From Lysinibacillus fusiformis (GTDB lineage Bacteria; Bacillota; Bacilli; Bacillales_A; Planococcaceae), in NCBI RefSeq assembly GCF_007362955.1, contig NZ_CP041696.1, forward strand, positions 3,596,001 through 3,660,000: a DNA stretch of 64,000 nucleotides, in the 5' to 3' direction. Shown here one piece after another: positions 24,277 through 33,226 of the stretch. Below the pieces are notes generated by a model. It was not told where the DNA came from. It worked only from the letters and a program-made list of their open reading frames with translations, and ran no database searches. A program made the position numbers and the translations under genes. How positions within the stretch are numbered: the first letter of the stretch is position 1; every line of letters starts with the position of its first letter.

Positions 24277-24799
24277 ACTGTACAAATTAGATTACGAATC
24301 CCTGATTGGAATAGTAGAAATAGTTGGTTCAGCTGAAGGCATTCGTTCCATTATGTTTTCAGAACAAGACAAAATTGTGAATGTAAAGCAAGTTGATACA
24401 CCAAAGGTTTTAGTGGAATGTCTGGAACAACTTCATGAATATTTTCAGGGGCAGCGCTATACATTTACTTTTCCTTATATCTTTGAAGGCACCGACTTTC
24501 AAAAGGCGGTTTGGCATGCTTTAACTAATATAGCATACGCTGAAACAGGATCGTATAAACAGATTGCAATGTCTATTGGAAATGACAAGGCAGTTAGAGC
24601 TGTAGGAAGTGCCAATGGTAAAAATAAATTAAGTATCGTCATTCCTTGTCATCGAATTATTGGTTCAAATGGAACATTAACTGGTTATGAAGGTGGTTTG
24701 TGGAGAAAGGAATGGCTGCTGCAACATGAAAAATCGAACTTTAGCCATGAACAGGATAGCCGACAAATATTATTGAGGCATCCAATCCATGACAAGTAA
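24269..24799 (+). CDS. adaB: Methylated-DNA-protein-cysteine methyltransferase
   Basis: This 176-residue suicide enzyme repairs O6-methylguanine by moving the methyl group to its own cysteine. The active-site motif IPCHRIIGSNGTLTGYEGGL is near residues 129-150, and the DNA-binding helix region is FQKAVWHALTNIAYAETGSY. The ATG at 24269 has GGAGG 7 bp upstream and overlaps the alkA stop (ATGACTAA), so the longer frame from 24239 was rejected. It carries a slightly longer C-terminal tail (KSNFSHEQDSRQILLRHP) than typical Ogt. The gene is last in the adaA-alkA-adaB operon and is followed by a strong terminator. Confidence 0.93.
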   Translation: MTKLYKLDYESLIGIVEIVGSAEGIRSIMFSEQDKIVNVKQVDTPKVLVECLEQLHEYFQGQRYTFTFPYIFEGTDFQKAVWHALTNIAYAETGSYKQIAMSIGNDKAVRAVGSANGKNKLSIVIPCHRIIGSNGTLTGYEGGLWRKEWLLQHEKSNFSHEQDSRQILLRHPIHDK

Positions 24800-24837
24800 C
24801 ATGAAAGCGGATATAAATAGGTATTCGATATATCAAT

Positions 24838-24897
24838 ATAAGCGTCAAATCATGCACACGTAAGGAATAGTTGTGTATGATTTGACGCTTACTTTTT
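24838..24897 (+). terminator. Terminator of the ada operon
   Basis: AAGCGTCAAATCATGCACAC pairs with GTGTATGATTTGACGCTT around a 13-nt loop and is followed by ACTTTTT. The remaining spacer to 25216 has no recognisable gene. Confidence 0.88.
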
Positions 24898-25216
24898 ATT
24901 ACTGGCATGATGATGAATATTTCAGACTTCGTTCCTTCTCGGTCATCATGTTCAGTTCATTTGTCAGCTCAAGCAGTTGTATAAAAAAACGGTAACTGCA
25001 AAAAATACGAATGCGTCATAACAGGTGTTCTTTTGTAACGCGTGTGAAAAATACAGATTCAGTTGTAATGATTACAAGCGTTGAACATAACTCACTTTAA
25101 TTGACGAGTTCCATTTTACTTCAATGCTTGTACAGGTATCACAGCGTTGCTTGATAGGGAGACACATTTTTCTACAGACAAGCTACGTATCTAAAAGAAA
25201 AAGGAGGTGTTACACG

Positions 25217-25600
25217 ATGGGCGTATTATATAGGATTGCCTTAGTTTTAGTAATTATAGGCGCGATAAACTGGGGACTTATAGGATTTTTCAGATTTGAT
25301 TTAGTCGCTTATTTATTTGGTGGGCAAACTGCGGTATTGTCGAGATGGATTTATGCTCTTGTTGGGCTAGCCGGACTGATATCCATTCCGATTCTTATGA
25401 AACGATTAGATGATGAGGAGGATGAGGTTATTTTAGAAAGTCATACTCGTAATTACAGTAATTCGAATTACAGCATGGAAGCTGGTGAAGAAGCAGACTT
25501 CACGGATGTGTCAAAAATAGAGAAAAAAGCTGATGAAGAAGTAGACTTCATGGATGTGCCAAAAACGGAGATAAGAAAGGGCGCTTCTAAGAAGAAATAA
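25217..25600 (+). CDS. DUF378-family small membrane protein with acidic tail
   Basis: This 127-residue protein begins with the DUF378 core (YuzA-like): two membrane helices around INWGLIGFFRFDLVAYLFGG and IYALVGLAGLISI, residues about 1-60. After them comes a cytoplasmic-type acidic and basic tail that is unusual for the family. The tail contains an imperfect duplication, EEADFTDVSKIEKKA then EEVDFMDVPKTEIRK. AAGGAGGTG is 6-7 bp before ATG 25217; the upstream open frame from 25124 lacks a ribosome site. The function of DUF378 is unknown. The gene is alone and followed by a bidirectional terminator. Confidence 0.85.
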   Translation: MGVLYRIALVLVIIGAINWGLIGFFRFDLVAYLFGGQTAVLSRWIYALVGLAGLISIPILMKRLDDEEDEVILESHTRNYSNSNYSMEAGEEADFTDVSKIEKKADEEVDFMDVPKTEIRKGASKKK

Positions 25601-25675
25601 TTGTTTTAACCTTGAGCTGGATGGCAGTTCCCTGATGGTATTTTCTAGGTTCGTCAGCATTATTTATACAAAAGT

Positions 25676-25709
25676 AGCCGTCTCAAATGATTGATGAGAC
25701 GGCTTTTTA
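25676..25709. terminator. Bidirectional terminator between convergent genes
   Basis: AGCCGTCTCA pairs with TGAGACGGCT around a short loop, followed by T5. It serves the DUF378 gene on the plus strand and the mmsA-type gene on the minus strand. Confidence 0.85.
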
Positions 25710-25733
25710 AATGCTGGTTAGCGTATTATGCGG

Positions 25734-27254
25734 TTAGTCATTATTACTTGGAAAAGCAAATGTAGTGGATGATGTGCTATCTTCTTCAAACCATTTCTCG
25801 GAGATTGTTTTGGCTTTGGTGAAGAAGCGGACTTGGTCAGGACCAAACATATGTCCTTCGCCAAATTTTGAACGCTTCCAGCCGCCAAAGTTATGATAAC
25901 CGACCGGAATAGGAATAGGCACGTTTACACCGACCATACCAACTTCGATTTCGGTTGTAAATTTACGCGCGACAGCACCGTTATTGGTGAAGATTGTGAC
26001 ACCGTTACCTAGTTCGTGTTCATTGATTAATTGAATGGCTTCTTCTAATGTTGCTACACGCACCACATTACGAGCCGGACCAAATACCTCTTGTTCATAA
26101 ATTTCCATACCTGGTTTAACGTTATCTAATAGAGTAGGACCTAAATAGAAACCGTTTGAGTTTTGCGCGATGTCTGGATTTCGGCCATCGCAAACTAATG
26201 TAGCACCTTCTTCTAGGCTACGGTCGATATACCCGATAATGGCGTCCTTGGATTGTTGTGTGATAACTGGTCCAAAGTCAACTTCTTTATCTGTAGAGGG
26301 TCCGACTTTTAATTTTGCGATTTTATCGGCCAATATTTTCACAAGATGATTAGCTGTTTCTTCGCCAACTGGTATAATCGTTGAAATGGCCATACAGCGT
26401 TGAGAGGCTGCCCCGTAAGCTGCGCCTAAAAATGCGTTTGCAGCCTGTTCTAAATCAGCGTCGGGCATGACAATCATATTGTTTTTACCGCCACCTAATG
26501 CTGTGACACGTTTTCCATGCTTTGAACCTGTGGCGTAGATATAGTCAGCAACTGGTGTTGAGCCTACAAACGAAATAGCCTCAATTGTAGGGTTTGTTAA
26601 CAGCTCGTTGACGGTGTCTTTATCGCCATTAATAACTGTCCAAACACCATCTGGTAAACCAGCTTCTTTCCAGAGCTCCGATAAAAATAGAGCTGAGCAA
26701 GGAACGCGTTCAGAAGGTTTTAGGATAACCGAATTTCCTACAGCAACCGCCATACTTGTAATAGCAAGTGGCACCATAACAGGAAAGTTGAATGGCGAAA
26801 TCGCTGCTACAACGCCAAGTGGTACTTTTGCAGAGTATGCATTGATATTGCCACCAACGTTTACCGAATATTCGCCTTTTAATAGATGTGGGGCATTGAT
26901 GGCCAAGTCTACTGATTCTATACCTCTTGAGATTTCGCCCTTCGCATCTTCTATGGTTTTGCCACTTTCTGTACATATCAGTTCAATCAATTCATCTATT
27001 CGTTCGGTTAGTAGTTGACGGAATTTCAAGACAATGTCAGCTCTTTTACCAACCGACAGCGCACGCCAAGCTGGAAATGCTTTTTTTGCCGCTTCGATGG
27101 CAAGCTGTACCTCTTGCTTTGTGGCAATGGGTACACGGGCAATGACCGATCCTGAACAAGGATTAAACACATCCGAGAATTGACCACTTTTGCCTGGTAC
27201 AATCTCACTATTAATAAAATGACCTAACTCTTTTACTTCTGTATTGGTTACCAT
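25734..27254 (-). CDS. mmsA: CoA-acylating (methyl)malonate-semialdehyde dehydrogenase
   Basis: This 506-residue aldehyde dehydrogenase belongs to the MmsA/IolA group, which converts malonate or methylmalonate semialdehyde plus CoA and NAD+ to acetyl-CoA or propionyl-CoA with loss of CO2. The family marks are visible: SPFNFPVMVPLAITSMAVAV in the cofactor site near residue 155, FVGSTPVADYIY near 230, and the catalytic cysteine in GAASQRCMAIST near 286. The length is typical (485-510). It is downstream of, and 39 bp from, the omega-aminotransferase gene on the same strand, so they form an operon. In this locus it would finish beta-alanine catabolism. An inositol or valine role is possible in other contexts, but no such genes are nearby. 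Confidence 0.92.
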   Translation of the reverse strand: MVTNTEVKELGHFINSEIVPGKSGQFSDVFNPCSGSVIARVPIATKQEVQLAIEAAKKAFPAWRALSVGKRADIVLKFRQLLTERIDELIELICTESGKTIEDAKGEISRGIESVDLAINAPHLLKGEYSVNVGGNINAYSAKVPLGVVAAISPFNFPVMVPLAITSMAVAVGNSVILKPSERVPCSALFLSELWKEAGLPDGVWTVINGDKDTVNELLTNPTIEAISFVGSTPVADYIYATGSKHGKRVTALGGGKNNMIVMPDADLEQAANAFLGAAYGAASQRCMAISTIIPVGEETANHLVKILADKIAKLKVGPSTDKEVDFGPVITQQSKDAIIGYIDRSLEEGATLVCDGRNPDIAQNSNGFYLGPTLLDNVKPGMEIYEQEVFGPARNVVRVATLEEAIQLINEHELGNGVTIFTNNGAVARKFTTEIEVGMVGVNVPIPIPVGYHNFGGWKRSKFGEGHMFGPDQVRFFTKAKTISEKWFEEDSTSSTTFAFPSNND

Positions 27255-27293
27255 AAATATATTTCCTCCTTATTTTTCCTATTTCCAAGCACG

Positions 27294-28655
27294 TTATGAC
27301 TGTTGTTGCAGCGTATTTAAGGCATTTGTGAATCTTTCTACAATGAAATCTTTCTCATCCAAGGTGATGATTAGCGGCGGGGATAGTGTCAAAATATTAT
27401 TAAAACCTGCAACGGTAACGCCATTTTTTCCAATAATTAATCCTTGGTCTTTACATAAGCTAATGACTTTGTTGACCTCAGCTATAGCGAGTGGGGCTTT
27501 CGTGTTTTTGTCGCTTACAAGTTCTACGCCAATCAGTAAGCCTTTTCCACGAATATCACCGACATTTGGATGATTCTTTAATTGCTCTTGTAATTCAGCA
27601 AGTAGGATAGCACCAAATTCCTCAGAGCGAGCAAATAAATTTTCCCGCTCCATAATTTCGATATTTTTCAACGCGACTGCACATGCTGCTGGCGAACCCC
27701 CGAATGTGTTAACGTGACGGAAGAAATCGTATTCTTCGCTACCCGCAAATGCTTCATAAATTTCACGTCGCACGGCTGTAGCAGAGAGTGGCATATAGGC
27801 ACTCGTCAAACCTTTCGCCATTGTGACAATATCGGGCCGAATGCCGTAGTGTTGGAAACCAAATGCTTTGCCTGTACGACCGAAGCCACAAATTACTTCG
27901 TCTACGATTAGAAGTGCTCCGTGTTTTTCACACACAGCTTTAACCCCTTGTAAGTAGTGAGCGTGTGGCATAATCACACCGCCGCCGGTAATAATTGGCT
28001 CCATAATCACCGCTGCAATCGTATCCGACATTTCCCATGTCATAGCTTGATCGATTGCTTGTACGGAGGGTAAAGCGGCAGGGTCTTTAATATGGTCTTC
28101 ATTGGCACGATAGGCATCTGGCGGTGTGACATGAATGAAACCAGGTGCTAATGGCTCGTATCTGTATTTGCGCTGGGCTTGTCCCGTTGCGGCTAATGCG
28201 CCCATGGTGCTACCATGATAGGCGCGATAACGGGAGATGAATTTTGTGCGATTCACGGCTCCTTGTTGTTGATGATATTGACGGGCAATCTTAAATGCAG
28301 CTTCATTCGCTTCAGAACCACTATTGGAGAAAAATACGACATAATCATCACCTAATAGCTCGCTAATTTTTTCGCTTAATTGAATAGCGGGGATGTGACC
28401 AACTGATAATGGTGTATAAGTATTTTCAAGTAATTGCTCGTAAGCGACTTTGGCGATTTCCTCGCGTCCATAACCAACATTGACGCACCATAATCCAGCC
28501 ATAGCGTCTAGGTATCGCTTGCCCGTTGTGTCCGTAATCCAAGCTCCTTTTGATTGTTGTACGATCATGGTTGCATTGGGATTATAAGGCTTCATCGAAT
28601 GCCAAACATACTGTTCATCTTTTACTTGCCAATTTTGACTTGTTAAATTCGTCAC
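27294..28655 (-). CDS. Class III omega-aminotransferase (probable beta-alanine transaminase)
   Basis: This 453-residue PLP enzyme belongs to fold-type I class III aminotransferases. It has FFSNSGSEANEAAFKIARQY near residue 110, the YHGSTMGALAATGQ motif, the aspartate of LLIVDEVICGFGRTG that contacts the pyridine nitrogen, and the Schiff-base lysine in MAKGLTSAYMPL near residue 281. In the middle of a pyrimidine degradation locus, its likely reaction is beta-alanine plus pyruvate (or 2-oxoglutarate) to malonate semialdehyde. The product is the substrate of the next gene. It is first in a two-gene minus-strand operon. A candidate regulator palindrome at 28872 lies about 217 bp upstream. Confidence 0.9.
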   Translation of the reverse strand: MTNLTSQNWQVKDEQYVWHSMKPYNPNATMIVQQSKGAWITDTTGKRYLDAMAGLWCVNVGYGREEIAKVAYEQLLENTYTPLSVGHIPAIQLSEKISELLGDDYVVFFSNSGSEANEAAFKIARQYHQQQGAVNRTKFISRYRAYHGSTMGALAATGQAQRKYRYEPLAPGFIHVTPPDAYRANEDHIKDPAALPSVQAIDQAMTWEMSDTIAAVIMEPIITGGGVIMPHAHYLQGVKAVCEKHGALLIVDEVICGFGRTGKAFGFQHYGIRPDIVTMAKGLTSAYMPLSATAVRREIYEAFAGSEEYDFFRHVNTFGGSPAACAVALKNIEIMERENLFARSEEFGAILLAELQEQLKNHPNVGDIRGKGLLIGVELVSDKNTKAPLAIAEVNKVISLCKDQGLIIGKNGVTVAGFNNILTLSPPLIITLDEKDFIVERFTNALNTLQQQS

Positions 28656-28871
28656 TGCCGATCATCTCTCCTTTTAACATAAGCAGTATTTATGCAAGCA
28701 ATCTATTGCAACTCTTCAATACTAGATTGTCCTGTGTAGTACTGCTTTACTTTTGATATAGATAGAGGTATCTCAAACATCTTTCTTAGACAACTCCATT
28801 GCTACTTTATATGAATACAGGAGGAGGTTTAGAAGAGAAATCTATTGACCGAAGATTCTGATATATTAAAT

Positions 28872-28885
28872 TGTGCAAATGCACA
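28872..28885. promoter_or_regulatory. Candidate PucR-type operator, site 1
   Basis: TGTGCAAATGCACA is a 6-2-6 palindrome in the spacer upstream of the aminotransferase operon and just past the pucR stop. It has the same arms as 30111-30124. Placing one site before each of the two catabolic transcription units suggests a shared regulator, most simply the PucR protein encoded between them. Confidence 0.6.
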
Positions 28886-28901
28886 TATCGACAAGTTTCG
28901 A

Positions 28902-30071
28902 TTATTGATGTGCCAAAACATCTTCTATTAAAAAGGCTATATATAGATTTGTTTTGGTAAATGGGTTACTTAAATCCATATCTAACAGCATCTCAATTTT
29001 TTTTATTTTATAAAGAACCGTATTGCGATGAATAAATTGCCGTTCACTAATTTTACTTGTGCTGCCATTTTCCTCGAGAAAAATGCGTAGAAAAGGTACG
29101 TAATCTGTATTATGGAGATCGTCATATTGGTAGAGTTGTCCGAGTATATCTTGGCTAAATGATTTGATTAACTTCTGATTTTGAACAGCCATAATAATTT
29201 TGTAGGCGCCAATTTCTTTATATTTGTACAGGAATCGATTGTTATGAAGCTGTGCTAATTGAATAACCGTTAGTGATTCTTCATAGCTTTTACGAACATT
29301 TTCAAGTTCTTTATGATAGTTTCCTTTGCCAATGATGATATCTAAATCACCATTTTTCTTTGAAATCTTGTCGTAAATTTCTTCAACTATTTTTGAGAAG
29401 GGGAGATTGGGTGTATTGATTTGTGCTCGGTCGATTAAGAAAATGAGGTGATTTTTATACTTCAGTTTCAAGAAGCGCTTATATCTATGTTGAAATGCGA
29501 ACTGTATCATGACCTCGTAACGGTCAATGTTGGTTTGTCCACCAATGGTTGAGCAAGTAATAATAGCTAGCTCTCTACCTTGTGGAAATCCGAGTTGGAG
29601 TAAATTTTCTTTCATAGCATTTGTGTGCTGTTTGTAGTGAAAAAGCAAGTTATAAAGGATTTTTTCTTCAACAGAATGCTCTTGCTGATGAGTGGCGATA
29701 AATTGAAAGGTTGTTTTTAAAAGATCGGCTACACGACAATTCCAGGGCATTTGAAAAAGTGGGAAATCATGCTCGTTAGCAAAAGTAATAACAGCTTCAG
29801 GAATGTCTGGAATGTATGGACCAGCGTTAACAATAAAACCTGCTACTTTTTTTGAGTAGGCTAGTTTGACAAGCTGTTCCAAGGAATCGTCCTGTTGGGC
29901 TAGGTTAATGCCTGTCGTTACGACTAATTCATTAGGTCGGCAAAACATGATTAAATCAATGCTCTCTACTACGTTAATACCTGTAACTCTACGATATAAA
30001 CCGCTAAAACCAGCTACTAATGTAAGCATAGGGAATTGAACTCCCTCCACAATTTTGCGAATTGTTCCCAT
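28902..30071 (-). CDS. PucR-family transcriptional regulator of pyrimidine catabolism
   Basis: This 389-residue protein has the PucR layout. An N-terminal purine-catabolism-type sensing domain of about 120 residues (MGTIRKIVEGVQFPMLTLVA to FPLFQMPWNC) is followed by a GGDEF-like middle and a C-terminal helix-turn-helix of the PucR type (FLEENGSTSKISERQFIHRN then TVLYKIKKIEMLL). The longer frame to 30125 was rejected because AAGGGGGG lies 4-5 bp before ATG 30071. It sits between the minus-strand aminotransferase pair and the plus-strand degradation genes, and its own upstream region holds the palindrome at 30111-30124. It likely senses a pyrimidine intermediate. Whether it activates or represses is unknown. 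Confidence 0.9.
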   Translation of the reverse strand: MGTIRKIVEGVQFPMLTLVAGFSGLYRRVTGINVVESIDLIMFCRPNELVVTTGINLAQQDDSLEQLVKLAYSKKVAGFIVNAGPYIPDIPEAVITFANEHDFPLFQMPWNCRVADLLKTTFQFIATHQQEHSVEEKILYNLLFHYKQHTNAMKENLLQLGFPQGRELAIITCSTIGGQTNIDRYEVMIQFAFQHRYKRFLKLKYKNHLIFLIDRAQINTPNLPFSKIVEEIYDKISKKNGDLDIIIGKGNYHKELENVRKSYEESLTVIQLAQLHNNRFLYKYKEIGAYKIIMAVQNQKLIKSFSQDILGQLYQYDDLHNTDYVPFLRIFLEENGSTSKISERQFIHRNTVLYKIKKIEMLLDMDLSNPFTKTNLYIAFLIEDVLAHQ

Positions 30072-30110
30072 AAAACCCCCCTTAATATGAACATAACTTA
30101 CCATATATAA

Positions 30111-30124
30111 TGTGCAGATGCACA
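30111..30124. promoter_or_regulatory. Candidate PucR-type operator, site 2
   Basis: TGTGCAGATGCACA, a 6-2-6 palindrome with arms identical to 28872-28885, sits in the 152-bp spacer between the divergent pucR and beta-ureidopropionase genes, 40 bp upstream of the pucR start. It could control both directions. Confidence 0.65.
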
Positions 30125-30223
30125 TATTTTTTTAGGTTTATATCTATATCTCACGGTTTTTTTCTATCTTAGAATTTATATAAATGAACCTTCAATTACT
30201 AATGTGAAAGAGAGGACTTGCAT

Positions 30224-31468
30224 ATGTATAAATGTAATAGTAGACGATTGCAAGAGTCAATTGAACAATTTAGTCAATTTGGAGCAACGCCAAATGGGGG
30301 AGTTACTCGTTTGTCTCTGTCGAATGAGGATCTTTTAGTAAGGGACTATTTTTGCAAGTGCTGTGAAGAATTAGGGATGGACATTAAGGTAGATGATATG
30401 GCTAATATCTATGCGATTCTACCAGGGAAAAAAGATGTTCCGCCCATTGTCATGGGATCACATTTAGATTCGGTTGAAAAGGGCGGGAAATTTGATGGTG
30501 TCTTAGGCGTTTTAACCGCGTTAGAAGCCATTAGAACGTTAAAGGAAAATGAAATCGAACTAGATATACCATTAATGATTGTCAATTTTACGAATGAAGA
30601 AGGTGCTCGTTTTGATCCAGCGATGATGAGCTCTGGTGTGATTGCTTCTAAATTCGAAAAGGACAAAATGTTACAGTCTGTCGATAAAAATGGCATTACC
30701 TTTAAAGAGGCGCTTCAAGAAAGTGGTTATGAGGGGGAAGAAGATAACCGTTTAACAGAAGCGCTTGCTTATATTGAACTTCATATTGAGCAAGGGCCAG
30801 TGCTAGAGGCAAAGCAACTTGAGATTGGTGTTGTGGAAGGTGTTTTAGGTATGGTTTGTTATGAAATTACGATTACTGGAGAATCAAATCATGCTGGGAC
30901 AACACCTATGTCTATGCGTAAAGATCCCATGATTGTAGCGTCCAAAATGATGATGGTTTTACATGAAAAGCTTGGGGAAATCGATGAAACACTCGTATAC
31001 ACATTTGGTCGAGTGAATGTCTCTCCTAATATTCATACCGTTATACCGAATCAAGTAATGTTTACGATTGATTCACGTCATCAGCGTCCAGAGGTGATGC
31101 AAAAAGTAGAAGAAGTATTAACCGGTCTACCTGCAGAAGAGACAGGTTGCCGTATTCAGCCAGTCAAGTTATGGGGGAGAGATACCGTATTTTTTGATGC
31201 GCAAATCTGCAATGAAGTGGAAAAATCGTGCCAGGGCTTCGGCTATAGTGCTCATAGAATGTTTAGTGGGGCGGGCCATGATGCACAGTATATCGCCAGC
31301 ATCATCCCTTCAGCGATGATTTTTGTGCCAAGTATTCAAGGGAAAAGTCATTGCGAGGAAGAAGAAACGCCGTTTGAAGACTGTGCCAAGGGGGCAGACG
31401 TGCTACTGGAAACGGTCTTGACACTACAAACAAAGTTTAGCATGGGCGAGACCTATACATTAAATTAG
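30224..31468 (+). CDS. Beta-ureidopropionase / N-carbamoyl amino acid hydrolase (M20 family)
   Basis: This 414-residue zinc-type amidohydrolase belongs to the hydantoinase/carbamoylase family. Metal ligands are recognisable in GSHLDSVEKGGKFDGVLG near residue 80-95, NEEGARF near 127, IELHIEQGPVLEA near 190 and SHCEEEETPFED near 384. The substrate-closing GESNHAGTTPMSMRKDPM motif is near 223. Allantoate amidohydrolases share this fold, but the neighbours (dihydropyrimidinase, preTA) point to N-carbamoyl-beta-alanine, giving beta-alanine, CO2 and ammonia. ATG 30224 is 7 bp after AGAGGA; the TTG six bases earlier was rejected. It is the first plus-strand gene beyond the candidate operator. Confidence 0.88.
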   Translation: MYKCNSRRLQESIEQFSQFGATPNGGVTRLSLSNEDLLVRDYFCKCCEELGMDIKVDDMANIYAILPGKKDVPPIVMGSHLDSVEKGGKFDGVLGVLTALEAIRTLKENEIELDIPLMIVNFTNEEGARFDPAMMSSGVIASKFEKDKMLQSVDKNGITFKEALQESGYEGEEDNRLTEALAYIELHIEQGPVLEAKQLEIGVVEGVLGMVCYEITITGESNHAGTTPMSMRKDPMIVASKMMMVLHEKLGEIDETLVYTFGRVNVSPNIHTVIPNQVMFTIDSRHQRPEVMQKVEEVLTGLPAEETGCRIQPVKLWGRDTVFFDAQICNEVEKSCQGFGYSAHRMFSGAGHDAQYIASIIPSAMIFVPSIQGKSHCEEEETPFEDCAKGADVLLETVLTLQTKFSMGETYTLN

Positions 31469-31821
31469 TTCGACTGTAATGAAAATAACAACCATAAAAG
31501 GCATTGTAACTGCGTAATTCACAATGAAATCGATGGCAGTAACGGTGCAATCAATGCTATTCAGACTTCTATCAGTAATCGCTTCATGACAACACAACAC
31601 TTTTTTACGTTCGAATGGTGAAATATTTGTATTTATTTGAATTCATTTCTAGAAAGAAATACGAACATTTTGGTAGGAGTGCCAGAGCGAAAAGCCTACC
31701 TCATCTCAACAGAATGAAGATATATGTTTGGAAATGCTCATTATGAGTAATGAAATTCGCATTTATTGCTATGAAAGTGAGTCATTTAGATATTTATTAG
31801 AAACGAAGGGTGTGGGGTAGT
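31469..31821. other. Spacer between beta-ureidopropionase and dihydropyrimidinase
   Basis: 353 bp without a gene. A hairpin GGTAGG...CCTACC lies near 31671-31699. No TGTGCA-type palindrome and no clear terminator were seen, so read-through from the upstream gene is possible. Confidence 0.4.
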
Positions 31822-33222
31822 ATGAAAAAAATTATTAAAGGTGGACTAGTTGCAACAGCTTCAGATGTGTATGAGGCAGATATTTTCATAGAAAACGGAA
31901 AAATCGTGCAAATTGGCAAAGAGTTATCAGTGGCAGGAGCAGAGATAATTGATGCTACAGGCAAGTATGTCATGCCAGGTGGAATTGATCCGCATACGCA
32001 TTTAGATATGCCATTTAACAACACCGTGACGGATGATGATTGGCAGTCTGGTACGATTGCAGCGGCATTCGGTGGCACGACAACCATTTTGGACTTTTGT
32101 TTAACTGCTGGAGAAAAGAAGCTTGCTACAGCTATAGAAAAGTGGCATGAAAAAGCAAAGGGGAAATCGGCAATTGACTACGGTTTTCATTTAATGATTG
32201 GTGATTTAACACCTGAGACAGAAGCGGAGTTACCGTTATTACTAGCGCAAGAAGGCATTACGTCTGTAAAGGTATTCATGGCTTATGCCAAAGAATTTCA
32301 AGCGACAGATCGGACGTTATTTAAAGCATTTAAAATCGCGAAAGATGTAGGTGCTGTCGTGATGGTGCACTGTGAAAATGGCTCCGTTATCGATGAACTT
32401 GTTGAAGAAGCAAAACAAGCAGGTCATACAGCGCCAATCTATCATGCACTCACACGTCCGGCAGAATTAGAAGGCGAAGCGACGAAACGAGCTATTGAAC
32501 TGGCTCATATTGCAGGTGCAAAACTTTACGTTGTGCATGTTACTTGCAAAGAGGCAGTAGACGAAATTATCGCAGCGCGTGAAAAAGGGTATGACGTGTA
32601 TGGAGAAACATGTCCGCCTTATTTAACACTAGATCAGTCTGCGTTAGCACAGCCAGGTTTTGAGGGTGCAAAATATGTTTGGTCGCCACCACTTCGTCCA
32701 AAATATCATCAAGAGCATTTATGGAACGCACTTAAAGCGAAACAATTACAAACAATTGGTTCAGACCAGTGTTCATTTAGTTTCAACGGGAAGAAACAAT
32801 TAGGCTTAAATGATTTCTCTAAAATTCCAAATGGTGGGCCGTTTATCGAAGATCGTTTCAGCATTTTATATTCAGAAGGCGTGGCAAAAGGGAAAATTTC
32901 TATCAATGAATTCGTCGATATGGTTTCGACTAGTGCTGCTAAAATCTTCGGCTTATTTCCGCAAAAAGGTACGATTGCCATCGATTCTGACGCCGATATT
33001 GTTATTTTTGATCCAGAGGCAAAGCGCGAAATTTCAGCTAAGACGCATCATATGAATGTAGACTACAACCCATATGAAGGCTGGGAAGTTACAGGTGAGC
33101 CAATCAGTGTACTAGTACGCGGGGAGTACGTCATTAAGGATAAAGAATTCGTAGGGGTATTAGGTAGTGGCCAATACTTAAAACGTGGATTACAACCGGC
33201 TACTGCAGAAATAACAGTCTAA
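31822..33222 (+). CDS. hydA: Dihydropyrimidinase
   Basis: This 466-residue cyclic amidohydrolase opens dihydrouracil or dihydrothymine to the N-carbamoyl-beta-amino acid. Metal-site residues are visible: GGIDPHTHLDMPF near residue 55, the lysine expected to be carboxylated in SVKVFMAYAKE near 149, VMVHCENG near 180, VVHVTCKEA near 236, and the aspartate of IGSDQCSF near 315. The length fits hydantoinase/dihydropyrimidinase. The frame extends to GTG 31810, but ATG 31822 is better placed after GTGGGG. It follows the carbamoylase gene after a 353-bp spacer and precedes preT, in the order of the pathway's lower and upper steps. Confidence 0.93.
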   Translation: MKKIIKGGLVATASDVYEADIFIENGKIVQIGKELSVAGAEIIDATGKYVMPGGIDPHTHLDMPFNNTVTDDDWQSGTIAAAFGGTTTILDFCLTAGEKKLATAIEKWHEKAKGKSAIDYGFHLMIGDLTPETEAELPLLLAQEGITSVKVFMAYAKEFQATDRTLFKAFKIAKDVGAVVMVHCENGSVIDELVEEAKQAGHTAPIYHALTRPAELEGEATKRAIELAHIAGAKLYVVHVTCKEAVDEIIAAREKGYDVYGETCPPYLTLDQSALAQPGFEGAKYVWSPPLRPKYHQEHLWNALKAKQLQTIGSDQCSFSFNGKKQLGLNDFSKIPNGGPFIEDRFSILYSEGVAKGKISINEFVDMVSTSAAKIFGLFPQKGTIAIDSDADIVIFDPEAKREISAKTHHMNVDYNPYEGWEVTGEPISVLVRGEYVIKDKEFVGVLGSGQYLKRGLQPATAEITV

Positions 33223-33226
33223 GAAC

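Noticed and set aside
28700..28901. Sigma-54 promoter upstream of the aminotransferase gene
   Set aside because: A TTGGCAC string occurs on the minus strand at the pucR stop region, but no matching -12 element lies at the required distance.
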